Below, one piece after another: positions 40,654 to 48,447 of a stretch of 48,447 nt of DNA. The DNA comes from Oscillospiraceae bacterium (lineage in GTDB: Bacteria; Bacillota; Clostridia; Oscillospirales; Oscillospiraceae). The notes under the pieces are model-generated. The model ran no database searches, was not told where the DNA came from, and was given only the letters and a program-made list of their open reading frames with translations. Made by a program: the position numbers and the translations under genes. Numbering within the stretch: the stretch's first letter is position 1; the number at the start of each line of letters is the position of its first letter. Location of the stretch: positions 1 through 48,447 of the forward strand of contig JAFZOI010000002.1 in assembly GCA_017550645.1 (NCBI GenBank). Direction: 5' to 3'.

Positions 40654-43325
40654 CAAGGCGTCGTTATCGTGCCGTCCGAGCAGACGACCGTCACTCCCGA
40701 AGGGACGGCTGCGGCGGAGGATTTAGCCTCCCAGACCTCCATAGTCCCGCCGTAGTTTATGGTCACAAGGCTCGAGCAGCCGTAAAACGCATTGTCGTAT
40801 ATCTTCGTCACGCTCGCAGGTATCGTTATTTGCTGAAGACCCGACAGCTGGAAAGCTCTGTACCCTATGGTGGTGACGCCGTCGGGCAGCGTGAGCTCCG
40901 TGAGCGAGTAGCAGTCTATGAAGGCCTGACTTTCGATGGTCGTAACGCCCGCCGGGATCTCCACCGTTTCAAGAGAGGAGCAGTCCCGGAAGAAATCGCC
41001 GCCTATTTCGGTGAGCCCGCTCGGCAGGTGGACGCTCTTCAGGCTCCCGCAGCCCATGAATATACTTGATCCCATTGTCGTAACGCTGTCCGGGATGTAT
41101 ACATAGGTGAGCGAAGTGCACTGCTCGAACACCGAATATTCGAGGGATTCAAGCCCGTCGGGCAGAGCGACCTCGGTGAGAGCTCTGCAGTCCCAAAACG
41201 CACGGGATCCCAAGCTCGTTACGCTCTCCGAAAGAACGATGCTCTTTAAGCCCGAGCTTGCGAACGCGTTTGAAGAGATAACGGTTATGACGTCCGGAAG
41301 ATCTATCTGCGTAAGAGCGTCACAGTGATAGAAAGCTCCTTCTTCCAGAGCTTCCAGCGTGGACGGGAAGGATATAGTCTTAAGCGAGGTGAAGTAATTG
41401 AAATTGAGCGACGTTATCCCTTCTTCGACCACGGCTTTGGTCACGCCGCTGAGATACGGGATAAGTATCTTCTCCATGCGCCCGGTGCCCGTGACCGTGA
41501 CCGTATCGCCGACGATCGAGGCAACGACGCGCCCGTCGTCGATTATATACTCAAGGGTCGTGTTCCCATCTTCGTACCCGAAGTCATATCCTCCCTCGCC
41601 CCAGCATTCGCTCGTGCAGTGGAAGGTCCCCGTATTGGTGACCATGCCGGAGTTGTCCAATCTTTCGACCGTCAGATCGCCGTCGGAGGTGATATCGCCG
41701 TAGTTTACAAGCGTGCCGGCGAAGCTCGCCGTGCCGCTGTTTTCAATGCTCCCGCCGTTCGTGGAGTTGCCGGTTATATCAAAGGTCCCTCCGGCAAGTA
41801 TGCTCACGGAACCCGTGTTGTCCATCGCAGGCGCCGTAAGGCTGCCGCCGCCCTCGATCGTCGCCTCGGAGCCGTCGACCGCAAGCGTCAAGGACCCGGT
41901 AATGGTCACCGAGCCGCCGTTTCCGACTACGAGCACGCTTTCGGCGTCCAGAAGCGACAGATCGCCGTTTACCGTCAGCGTGCCGTCCTCGACGGTGAGA
42001 GTGCAGCTTATCGTCACTCCGGCCGCGATCATCGTGCCGCCGCCGGTCACAGTGAGCGAGCCGCCTGCCACATAGGTCACTTCGTCCGTAGTCGATACCG
42101 TCACGCCCGCGGGGATATGGAGTATCTTGGTCCCGCTGACCTGCAGCTCGCCCAGCGCGGCGGTATATGTGATATCGGCGTCGATATATACGTCCGTCTC
42201 GGCCGATGTCAGCAGCGTCACAAGCTCGGTATATTCGTCGGGATGCGCCTGCCACTGCGCGTAGAGCGTGACCGTCCCCTCGGGGGTAATGGCGTCGCCG
42301 GGGGCATAGGCGTCACCGCTGCCGTCCGCGGCGGTATTCCAGCCGGAGAATATGTAATAGTCCTCGGCGCGGGTAAACCCGTTGGCGCTTACCATGATCG
42401 CTTCGCCTTCCGAGGTCTGGCTGGGCACCGCGCCGCCGGTCGCGCCGTTGCCGTCATACTGGAGGACGCCGTACACGCCGTCCTCGTCGAACAGATAGTC
42501 CACGGGGTCTTCCTCGATGAACTGCTCCTGCTGCTTGAGCTCTTCTTCCAGCTCCTGCTCGCGGGCCTCTATCTCCTCGTCCTCGGCCGCCTTTTTCTCC
42601 TCGTAGTCCTCGAGCAGCTTCGGCACGTCGATAGACGGCACGTCCTCTATAAGAGCCTCCTGCAGGCTCTCGTCGTCGCGTATCTCCTCCACCACGAAGG
42701 AAGGGACGTCGTCGTTCGTGACGATCTCCTTTATGAAGTCTATCTCTTTAAGCTCGGGATCGGCGGCTACGGTCGAATCGGGATCGTAGTACACCTTCTC
42801 GCCGCTGTACAGCTCCGTGACGCGCACGGCTCCGGAAACGGGATTTATGCAGGTGAGCGTGACGTGCCCGTGCAGGAGCGCCACCTCATTGTGCGTTACC
42901 CAGCCGAAGCTGCCGCGAATGCCCGTTACCATCGTGCTCGTGCGGATATTGAGGCTCTCGTCCGCGGCGAGCGGCGCGGTCACGTCGAAAAACAGATCGC
43001 CGGAGTCAAGACAGACCTCCAGCTTGTTCCCGGATTTTTTAACGCTCGCTTTGCTGGAGGCGTCGAGCTTGACGGCCTTGGTGCCGTCGAGGCTCACGAA
43101 GGCCGAGGACTGCTTCCCCGTCGTCAGCGCATAGCCGTTATATAGACGCATATCCGTCTTGACGGTCTGCGCCTTCCCGCTCGCGTTGGTGATGGAGACG
43201 GTGCCCGAGGACCCGGCGAGACGGAGCGTCGTCGCCGCGGCGGTCTCCGCAAACGCGGGCTGCGCCGTCGCCGATATGATAATAAGCGTCAGGAATAAAG
43301 ATAGGGCTTTTTTCAGTGTCTTCAT
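40653..43325 (-). CDS. Secreted FecR-domain protein with InlB-type and leucine-rich repeats (paralogue 3)
   Basis: Secreted protein of 890 residues. Signal peptide (about 1-26), FecR module and charged linker (about 1-275) match paralogue 2 closely. It then has an InlB B-repeat-like domain (about 278-350, with YYIFSGWNTAADGSG and LYAQW), a beta-rich region with short TVNG/TVTG repeats (about 360-570) and BspA-like leucine-rich repeats (about 600-880). GAAGAG precedes the ATG at 43325. It follows the HD-GYP gene by 61 bp. Like its relatives it ends without a wall-anchoring motif (GTITTP) and is most simply a released or loosely bound protein. Confidence 0.85.
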   Translation of the reverse strand: MKTLKKALSLFLTLIIISATAQPAFAETAAATTLRLAGSSGTVSITNASGKAQTVKTDMRLYNGYALTTGKQSSAFVSLDGTKAVKLDASSKASVKKSGNKLEVCLDSGDLFFDVTAPLAADESLNIRTSTMVTGIRGSFGWVTHNEVALLHGHVTLTCINPVSGAVRVTELYSGEKVYYDPDSTVAADPELKEIDFIKEIVTNDDVPSFVVEEIRDDESLQEALIEDVPSIDVPKLLEDYEEKKAAEDEEIEAREQELEEELKQQEQFIEEDPVDYLFDEDGVYGVLQYDGNGATGGAVPSQTSEGEAIMVSANGFTRAEDYYIFSGWNTAADGSGDAYAPGDAITPEGTVTLYAQWQAHPDEYTELVTLLTSAETDVYIDADITYTAALGELQVSGTKILHIPAGVTVSTTDEVTYVAGGSLTVTGGGTMIAAGVTISCTLTVEDGTLTVNGDLSLLDAESVLVVGNGGSVTITGSLTLAVDGSEATIEGGGSLTAPAMDNTGSVSILAGGTFDITGNSTNGGSIENSGTASFAGTLVNYGDITSDGDLTVERLDNSGMVTNTGTFHCTSECWGEGGYDFGYEDGNTTLEYIIDDGRVVASIVGDTVTVTGTGRMEKILIPYLSGVTKAVVEEGITSLNFNYFTSLKTISFPSTLEALEEGAFYHCDALTQIDLPDVITVISSNAFASSGLKSIVLSESVTSLGSRAFWDCRALTEVALPDGLESLEYSVFEQCTSLTYVYIPDSVTTMGSSIFMGCGSLKSVHLPSGLTEIGGDFFRDCSSLETVEIPAGVTTIESQAFIDCYSLTELTLPDGVTTIGYRAFQLSGLQQITIPASVTKIYDNAFYGCSSLVTINYGGTMEVWEAKSSAAAVPSGVTVVCSDGTITTP

Positions 43326-43386
43326 ATCTCTTCCCCCTGCCTGAGCATACTGTCCTCTGCGTCTCTGCCTTGCTTCGCGCCTCAGA

Positions 43387-44847
43387 TCAGGCCTTTTCCT
43401 CCCATGCTTTGCTCTGCTCGTACAGCGAGAGTATATCGCCGTCCAGGCTTCCTTCCTCTACCATACTGTGAAGTATCGCCAGAGCCTTATCCGTCGGCAT
43501 CGGCGGCTTATACGGGCGGTCGTTCGCCGTGAGCGCGTCGAACACGTCCAGAATGGTGAGCAGACGCACCTCAGGCGAGATCTCCCCGTCCGAGATGTGC
43601 TTGGGATAGCCCTTGCCGTTTAAGTACTCGTGGTGCGAGGCGGCCCACGTCGGGACCATCGCGTAGCTCTTGGGGAAGCTGACCTTCTCGAGTATCTTCC
43701 CCGTCACCACGACGTGGCTCTCGATGATGCCGCGCTCCTCGGCGGTGAGCGTTCCCTTCCTTATCGAGAGGCAGTCGTGCTCGGTCTGCGTTATCCACGG
43801 ATGCTTTTCGCCGTTTTCGTCTATGTATGTGCGCTCCGCGAGCTCGTCGACCCTTGCGAGATCGTCGTCCGGCAGGAAGCCCGCCGTGTTGATGCGGCGG
43901 ATAAACTCCATTGTCTCCGCCCTCTCGGCGTCCTTCTCCGCAAGCTCGGCCTGAGTCATCTTTCCCTCCAGCGCCGCCACGCGGTCGAGCAGGCCTATGA
44001 CGCGCAGACGGTTTTCAACGTCCGTTATCGCCGGGCCGAGGCGGCTCTCCTTGTCCATGACCTCCAGCGGGACGACGAGCTTGCCCACGTCGTGCAGCCA
44101 GACGGACATCAGGAAGGTGCGGCGCCTGTCCTCGTCGAACTTCCATGCGTTCCCCGTGGCCTCCAGCCAGTCGAGGAACCTCGCGCCGTATTTGACCATG
44201 TTGCGGGTGTGGTTCGCGTTATAGGGCGTGCGCTCGTCGATGGCCTGAGAAAGCGCGCCGATGAGCGAATCGAGCAGCAGATTTATCTGCTGGTTATACT
44301 GCATATTCGTGATGCTTATGGCCGCCTGCGAGGAGATGGCGGAAACGAGCAGCTCCACCTCGGGATCGAAGGGGACGATCTCCCCTTTTTCGTTGAGCGC
44401 GTTAATGAGCTGCATCACGCCTATGAGCTCGCCCTTGTCGTTCGTCATGGGGACGACGAGCATGCTCTTCGTGCGGTAGCCCGTCATTTCATCGTACTTT
44501 ACCGAGCCGGTAAAGTCGAAATGCGTATCGGTGCGCACGTCGGCGACGTTTATCGCGTCGTTGTGCATGGCGACCCACGAGGCAACGTACTGCTCCTCCT
44601 TCGGGACCGGCGGCAGGGTTATCTCCCCGTCATGCCCGCCCTGACGCACGTGCTGGCTGCGCGTCACCATCCTGCAAAAATGCAGCCCGTCGTCTTCAAG
44701 CAGATAGAGGGTGCCTGCGTCGCATACGGCCATATCCATCGCCGTATCCAGGATGTTGGAGAGCAGAGCCTCGCGGTCCCGCTCCGCCGAAAGCGCGCGG
44801 CACATCTCCAAAAAGCGTTCCATGTCCTTCGTATTTACCTGTCTCAT
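43387..44847 (-). CDS. GAF-HD-GYP domain phosphohydrolase (probable cyclic dinucleotide phosphodiesterase)
   Basis: Cytoplasmic signalling protein of 486 residues. A GAF sensor domain (about 20-185) precedes an HD-GYP domain (about 205-470). The metal ligands His213, His252-Asp253 (HDVGK), His378, His405-His406 and Asp434 are present, and the GYP motif is intact at 413-415 (NGKGYP). An insertion of some 100 residues lies between the HD pair and His378. HD-GYP enzymes usually cleave c-di-GMP to GMP, but some use other cyclic dinucleotides. The ATG at 44847 has GGAGAT upstream and overlaps the metallo-hydrolase stop, so the two are co-translated. Confidence 0.9.
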   Translation of the reverse strand: MRQVNTKDMERFLEMCRALSAERDREALLSNILDTAMDMAVCDAGTLYLLEDDGLHFCRMVTRSQHVRQGGHDGEITLPPVPKEEQYVASWVAMHNDAINVADVRTDTHFDFTGSVKYDEMTGYRTKSMLVVPMTNDKGELIGVMQLINALNEKGEIVPFDPEVELLVSAISSQAAISITNMQYNQQINLLLDSLIGALSQAIDERTPYNANHTRNMVKYGARFLDWLEATGNAWKFDEDRRRTFLMSVWLHDVGKLVVPLEVMDKESRLGPAITDVENRLRVIGLLDRVAALEGKMTQAELAEKDAERAETMEFIRRINTAGFLPDDDLARVDELAERTYIDENGEKHPWITQTEHDCLSIRKGTLTAEERGIIESHVVVTGKILEKVSFPKSYAMVPTWAASHHEYLNGKGYPKHISDGEISPEVRLLTILDVFDALTANDRPYKPPMPTDKALAILHSMVEEGSLDGDILSLYEQSKAWEEKA

Positions 44848-45644
44848 AAAAAGATCTCCTCTCCCTCGCGCGCGAATGCGCAGTTGGGGTGATCCGGCGC
44901 GAGCGCCGCCGCGGCGGCGTCCAGTATCGCGTCCGTCCGGCAGGGATCGTGGTGGATGATCCGCGCAAGACCGGCGCCGCATTCCCCGGCCAGACGAGCC
45001 GCCATGAGCCACGTGCTGTGGCCGAAATCCTTATGCTCTTCCCATTCCTCCGGGCTGTACTGCCCGTCGGCCAGCAGCAGGTCGCAGCCTCGGGCAAAGC
45101 CGACGTATTCCGGCATGTCGCACTCGGAAAACGTGCAGTCCGACATGAAGGCCACGCTTTTGCCGCCGCTAGTGAGCCGCAGCAGAGATACCCCGCCGGG
45201 ATGCGTCCCCTCGAGCGTATCTATGCGGATATTGCCTATCGTCATCGATCCGTCCAGCGGATGAACGCAGACCTCCGCGGGCAGCTCCTCCAGCCCGACC
45301 GGCCATATAGGCGGCGAGAACATGCGCGCGATCTGCGTCCTGCCGTCCATGCCGCCGCGCTCTTTGAGATATATGTCGAGCCTGCGGCCGCGGCGCATCA
45401 CGTACGGGCAGACGGCGAGGCCGAGCAGATGATCGGCATGGGCGTGCGTCAGCAAAAGCGGCAGCTCCGGCAGCTCCATAGCCGCCTCCGGCAGGGCCAT
45501 GAGCCCCGTGCCGGCGTCGATCAGCACAGTTTCGCCCCCAAGACGCACGAGCACGCAGGTGGTCGCGCCGCCGTATTGAGCATATTCCGGTCCACTCACG
45601 GGCACGGAGCCCCGCGTCCCGAGAATGGTCACGCAGTCAGTCAT
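44844..45644 (-). CDS. Metallo-beta-lactamase-fold hydrolase (possible cyclic nucleotide phosphodiesterase)
   Basis: Zinc hydrolase of 266 residues of the MBL fold. The HAHADH motif supplies His67, His69, Asp71 and His72; His148, Asp169, and His231 or His232 complete a two-metal site. The N-terminus LGTRGSVPVSG and YGGATTC resembles RNase Z-like and phosphodiesterase-like MBL proteins. It is the first gene of a locus encoding an adenylate cyclase and an HD-GYP protein, so cAMP or another cyclic nucleotide is a reasonable but unproven substrate. A TTGACC-17-TATTAT promoter lies 38 bp upstream. Confidence 0.85.
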   Translation of the reverse strand: MTDCVTILGTRGSVPVSGPEYAQYGGATTCVLVRLGGETVLIDAGTGLMALPEAAMELPELPLLLTHAHADHLLGLAVCPYVMRRGRRLDIYLKERGGMDGRTQIARMFSPPIWPVGLEELPAEVCVHPLDGSMTIGNIRIDTLEGTHPGGVSLLRLTSGGKSVAFMSDCTFSECDMPEYVGFARGCDLLLADGQYSPEEWEEHKDFGHSTWLMAARLAGECGAGLARIIHHDPCRTDAILDAAAAALAPDHPNCAFAREGEEIFL

Positions 45645-45682
45645 CGCAGTTCTCCACTGAATATTTATAAAATCCCAATTTC

Positions 45683-45711
45683 ATAATACATCAAAACAGT
45701 AGTGCGGTCAA
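45683..45711 (-). promoter_or_regulatory. Promoter of the MBL/HD-GYP/FecR/CHASE2 locus
   Basis: Minus strand TTGACC (45706-45711), exactly 17 bp, TATTAT (45683-45688). The only strong promoter seen upstream of the seven-gene run. Confidence 0.85.
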
Positions 45712-45779
45712 TTATTTCTTTTTTTCGGTTTCGGCGCTCCACGCCGGGCAAAAACACAGTGATACGGCGATAAACGGGC

Positions 45780-45815
45780 AAAAAAAAGAGGCCGCGACGA
45801 GCTGCTCGTCGCGGC
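45780..45815 (-). terminator. Rho-independent terminator after the bicupin gene
   Basis: GCCGCGACGAGC/GCTCGTCGCGGC stem followed on the minus strand by CTCTTTTTTTT, 17 bp after the bicupin stop. Confidence 0.9.
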
Positions 45816-45831
45816 GTCCTTGATATTGGCT

Positions 45832-46878
45832 TTACTTCATGCCTATGCTCTTGATCTGGACCTTGAATCTCTTTTTGAAGTTCTCGATGGTCTCCTCGGT
45901 ATAGCGGGCCGGAGCGTTGACCTTGACCGACTCCAGACACTGCAGGAACATCGACCACCACGTCTGGCCGCCGAGATCGTATATCTCGGAGTGTTCGAGG
46001 ACCTCGATGCTGTGCGGCGCGAAGCGCGGGATATCGACGACGCACTCGTCGTCGGCGATGAATTCCTTGCCGAGGACCGTGAACTTCACCTTGCCCTCGC
46101 GGACGTAGAGTAGCTCGCGCAGCGGCGGATACTTGACCCACTCGGCGGTGAAGCCGGGCTCGCAGACGGCGCAGGCCAGCTCCTTCGTGCCGCCGTTTTC
46201 CCAACGCTCGACGAGGATGCGCATGCTCACGCCGGGAAACTCGTACGCCGCATGGGGGCGGTCGATGTGCTTGACGGCAAGGCATTCCTCGACGGGTGCA
46301 TCCTTATAAAGCAGAGGCTCGCGGATGACGGTGTCCATTTCGCCGCGCGGCGCGAGGGCGAGGAGCTCGGGATCGTCCTTGAGCTCGGGGCAGTAGTTCT
46401 TGACCCTGTTCACGTCGTCGGATTCGCTGTACTTTTCAAGATCGTGATATGTGCCGCGCCACTTGGTATCCTCCAGATACTTGAAGCCGTGGGCCTGTCC
46501 GGCCTGCAGGTGGATGATGTCGCCCTTCGTGCAGAGCACTCTCTGACCGTTTATGTACAGATATACCTTGCCGCTGTCTACGAAGAAAGTCTCATAGCCG
46601 TGCACATGGTAGTGGGGGCCCTGCCATGTGTCCATAAGTCTGTCGGGGACCTTGTGCATCAGGCTGTCAAGGAACCAGTATAGGCCGTGCGGGCCCTCGG
46701 GCGGGGTGATGCGTCCCACGTCGGACGCGGGCTCGCCTCCGTTGGGGAACGTGTGCTGGACCATGCCCTTCCACGTGGTCTCGGGAGTCTTCAGGTCATA
46801 AAGAAACTCATTCTTCTCATTGGGCTTCGCCGCGGCCGCGGGGTCGTTCAGGCCGTACATCGTTTCGTTCTGTGCCAT
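45832..46878 (-). CDS. Bicupin protein of unknown function
   Basis: Cytoplasmic-looking protein of 348 residues with two cupin barrels. The first (about 65-175) has a clear metal-site motif, GPHYHVHGYETFFVDSG, with a second motif around QAGQAHGFKY; the second (about 215-320) is less complete, with ELLYVREGKVKFTVLG and a FAPHSIEV segment. No signal peptide. Cupin enzymes include dioxygenases, isomerases and ligand sensors, and nothing here chooses between them. GGAGGAG precedes the ATG. Single gene with its own promoter and terminator. Confidence 0.82.
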   Translation of the reverse strand: MAQNETMYGLNDPAAAAKPNEKNEFLYDLKTPETTWKGMVQHTFPNGGEPASDVGRITPPEGPHGLYWFLDSLMHKVPDRLMDTWQGPHYHVHGYETFFVDSGKVYLYINGQRVLCTKGDIIHLQAGQAHGFKYLEDTKWRGTYHDLEKYSESDDVNRVKNYCPELKDDPELLALAPRGEMDTVIREPLLYKDAPVEECLAVKHIDRPHAAYEFPGVSMRILVERWENGGTKELACAVCEPGFTAEWVKYPPLRELLYVREGKVKFTVLGKEFIADDECVVDIPRFAPHSIEVLEHSEIYDLGGQTWWSMFLQCLESVKVNAPARYTEETIENFKKRFKVQIKSIGMK

Positions 46879-46964
46879 TTGCGCTCCTCCTCGTTTATGT
46901 TTTTCCGACAGCTTCGAATGTGGTCTTCAAGCGGATACGGCTCGACATGCCGTTTCCTTTTTTT

Positions 46965-46993
46965 ATTATAGCTTTCACGGCTGTCAAATTCAA
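46965..46993 (-). promoter_or_regulatory. Promoter of the bicupin gene
   Basis: Minus strand TTGAAT (46988-46993), 17-bp spacer, TATAAT (46965-46970), about 85 bp before the ATG. A TTGACA starting six bases later has too short a spacing to the same -10. Confidence 0.65.
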
Positions 46994-47071
46994 CCTTGTT
47001 TTGCGAGGCGATCCTTGCTTTTTGAGAAATCGCCATCGTACTCGCAAAAGCCTTGTAGGCGTGCGCTTGCG

Positions 47072-48013
47072 TCAGTACGAATACAGTTCGGCGTAATTAG
47101 AGTCGTCGCTTATAAACGGATCGTCAATCCCGTCTGCGGCGAACAGCCGAAAAAGGCTGTCTTGGGCGTCCTTTTTTCTCTCAAAGGAGACGGTGACCCA
47201 GCCGGTCTGCTGCGTATAACATCGGTTCCATGCATGATAGCTCTCGTCCGGCAGGACATATCCGAACACTAATTTGGTCGGGACGCCCTGACTCCTCAGC
47301 ATGGCCGCGGCCAGAGCCGCGCGATCGAGACATATCCCTTTGCCTGTAAGCAGCGTCTCGTCGGGGTCCGGCAGATAGCCGGGCTGAACTGTCTCCGCCT
47401 TCTCCCTGTCATACGCCACATTGGCCGAAACGAAATCGTAAACTGCCGCGATAAAGCCCCGTGCGTCGTCCGCCGTCTCCGCCAAGGCCTTCGCCTTTTT
47501 CACACAGGCGGAATCCTCCTTGTACGGGACATAATCGTTGGGGCGCAGGAAGGGCTGGAACTCGTCCCTAAGCTCGACGCTGCACCCCACGGCGTACACC
47601 TCGGTATATCTGCTGTCCGAGGTATTCTCCATTACGCGGAACCTGTAGCTTCCGCCGCCGCTCTGCAGGGGGAAGATCGATGCCTTACCATCGGAAGAAA
47701 TGTCATAGTTATATACTACGTCGCCGAAAATCGTCTGGAATTTCAAGCGCTTTTCCGATCTGGCTGAAACGGCCACATACCCTTCAGACACGGCGGACAT
47801 ATCTATCCTGACGCGCTCGTTTCCATCCGCCAAGTCATCATGAAAGACTGAATCGGCAAAAGGCGGGGGCGTATAATCTTCTTGAGCTTCAACATATATA
47901 CTATTCTTCCCGCTTGTGTCATTCAGCATCGCCGCAGCGGTCTTTTCTGCGCCGCTGCAGCCGGACAACAGCGGAATAAGCAGAAGAACGTATATTATTT
48001 TCACTTTTTTCAA
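47072..48013 (-). CDS. Transglutaminase-like lipoprotein
   Basis: Probable exported lipoprotein of 313 residues. A lipobox LLSGC gives Cys19 as lipidation site. The C-terminal half is a transglutaminase-like/cysteine protease fold, with Cys in GKGICLDRAALAAAMLRSQG, His in YHAWNR and a following WVTVSF strand; the third residue is not obvious. The first half is a beta-rich region with no recognised family. The start is TTG with GGGGAG upstream; GTG three codons on is possible. Role unknown, perhaps cell-wall or protein processing. No terminator is seen before the bicupin promoter. Confidence 0.83.
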   Translation of the reverse strand: MKKVKIIYVLLLIPLLSGCSGAEKTAAAMLNDTSGKNSIYVEAQEDYTPPPFADSVFHDDLADGNERVRIDMSAVSEGYVAVSARSEKRLKFQTIFGDVVYNYDISSDGKASIFPLQSGGGSYRFRVMENTSDSRYTEVYAVGCSVELRDEFQPFLRPNDYVPYKEDSACVKKAKALAETADDARGFIAAVYDFVSANVAYDREKAETVQPGYLPDPDETLLTGKGICLDRAALAAAMLRSQGVPTKLVFGYVLPDESYHAWNRCYTQQTGWVTVSFERKKDAQDSLFRLFAADGIDDPFISDDSNYAELYSY

Positions 48014-48304
48014 GGCAGTTCTCCCCTTTTTGCGCCTCTCTACCTGTGCCTATTGTTCTCCTTTCATCGGGTTATTATTCCAATACATACGTCTGCCGAC
48101 TGGCTCAAATATTTCGGTCCGTTAACGGCGATTTGTATTATTCGGCCCTGTTTTCCACGCCCGGGAACACAAAACAGGAAATATGGTCTGAATATCACTT
48201 TACATAAAATATCCTATCATATGTGGGTGGATAGTGCAAATCTCATCCCCGCTTTGCGGCAAACGGTGACGATGGTCATGTGGGGATGGCTTCTTTGCTT
48301 TTGC
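48014..48304. other. Intergenic stretch without a gene
   Basis: Nearly 300 bp between the lipoprotein gene and the terminator near the right end. AT-rich at 48180-48240. A weak CATCCCC/GGGGATG inverted repeat lies around 48245-48290. I see no gene and no convincing promoter. Confidence 0.5.
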
Positions 48305-48350
48305 ACAAAAAGGAAAAAGGATACGGCGCCTTTTCGGCGCCGTATCCTTT
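48305..48350 (-). terminator. Rho-independent terminator of the truncated right-edge gene
   Basis: AAAGGATACGGCGCC/GGCGCCGTATCCTTT stem with a short loop, followed on the minus strand by TTCCTTTTT. It lies about 35 bp after the stop of the partial gene. Confidence 0.85.
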
Positions 48351-48383
48351 GCATGTTTTATGGGGTTTTTACCGGGTCGCGCG

Positions 48384-48447
48384 TCAGTTTACAGAGGCGG
48401 AGGAATCGTTCTTCTGCTTCTTGTTCTTGGTCGCGATCCCTACTCCG
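48384..48447 (-). CDS. C-terminal tail of a truncated protein
   Basis: Only the last 20 codons are in the window. They read as a short hydrophobic end (GVGIA), then a basic TKNKKQKN and a DSSASVN terminus before TGA at 48384-48386. A hydrophobic segment followed by lysines would fit the end of a membrane or sortase-anchored protein, but that is inference from a few residues. The downstream terminator supports a real gene end. The frame continues off the window. Confidence 0.5.
   Translation of the reverse strand, partial: GVGIATKNKKQKNDSSASVN

Noticed and set aside
1..48447. CRISPR array or defence system
   Set aside because: No regularly spaced direct repeats and no cas, restriction or toxin-antitoxin genes were seen on either strand.

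Overview
The window is about 48.4 kb of GC-rich, densely packed bacterial chromosome. Gene content and order point to a Gram-positive member of the Clostridia, probably Oscillospirales-like: a rpmH-rnpA-yidD-yidC-jag cluster without YidC signal peptide or lipobox, a DnaD/DnaC-type primosome pair, MurT/GatD-type genes, maf-mreC-mreD-PBP2-minD, CarD, strong AGGAGG ribosome-binding sites and sigma-A promoters with TTGACA/TATAAT-like boxes. The taxonomic call is inference from gene order, not from a marker-tree comparison. No CRISPR array, rRNA, integrase or transposase gene was seen.

Left part (1-11 kb): rplM-rpsI (minus strand); a TtcA-like tRNA thiolase; an XRE-TPR regulator translationally coupled to an ABC exporter; then a minus-strand operon rpmH-rnpA-yidD-yidC-jag-acpP; a TPP-riboswitch-controlled thiamine ECF transporter (thiT); and an overlapping dnaD-like/dnaC-like pair.

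Middle plus-strand operon (11.1-21.7 kb): U32 peptidase-maf-mreC-mreD-mrdA-minD-mgsA-like-hisS-aspS, all within about 30 bp of each other or overlapping, from one good promoter to one good terminator. It joins tRNA modification, cell elongation and aminoacyl-tRNA synthesis. The methylglyoxal-synthase homologue lacks the catalytic Asp and His. carD follows alone.

Minus-strand operon (30.5-22 kb): CtpE-like P-type ATPase, murT, a gatD-like gene lacking its expected Cys and His, flavin reductase, alpha/beta hydrolase, FMN reductase, a three-domain GNAT-DUF523-DUF3795 fusion and a second GNAT whose frame runs without a stop through the shared terminator and antisense to carD. A tRNA-Arg(CCU) lies upstream.

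Right part (31-45.7 kb): the most unusual region. Seven minus-strand genes run from a strong promoter at 45.7 kb to a perfect palindromic terminator at 30.9 kb: a metallo-beta-lactamase-fold hydrolase, a GAF-HD-GYP phosphodiesterase, three large secreted paralogues sharing one FecR-domain module but carrying different C-terminal repeat regions (BspA leucine-rich, Asn/Gly-rich, InlB-type), a CHASE2-adenylate cyclase with intact catalytic residues, and an NHL-repeat/SLH surface protein. I propose a cell-surface sensing system that reports to cAMP (and perhaps c-di-GMP). A 163-bp inverted-repeat element sits between two of the FecR genes. The window ends with a bicupin protein, a transglutaminase-like lipoprotein and the C-terminal tail of a truncated gene.
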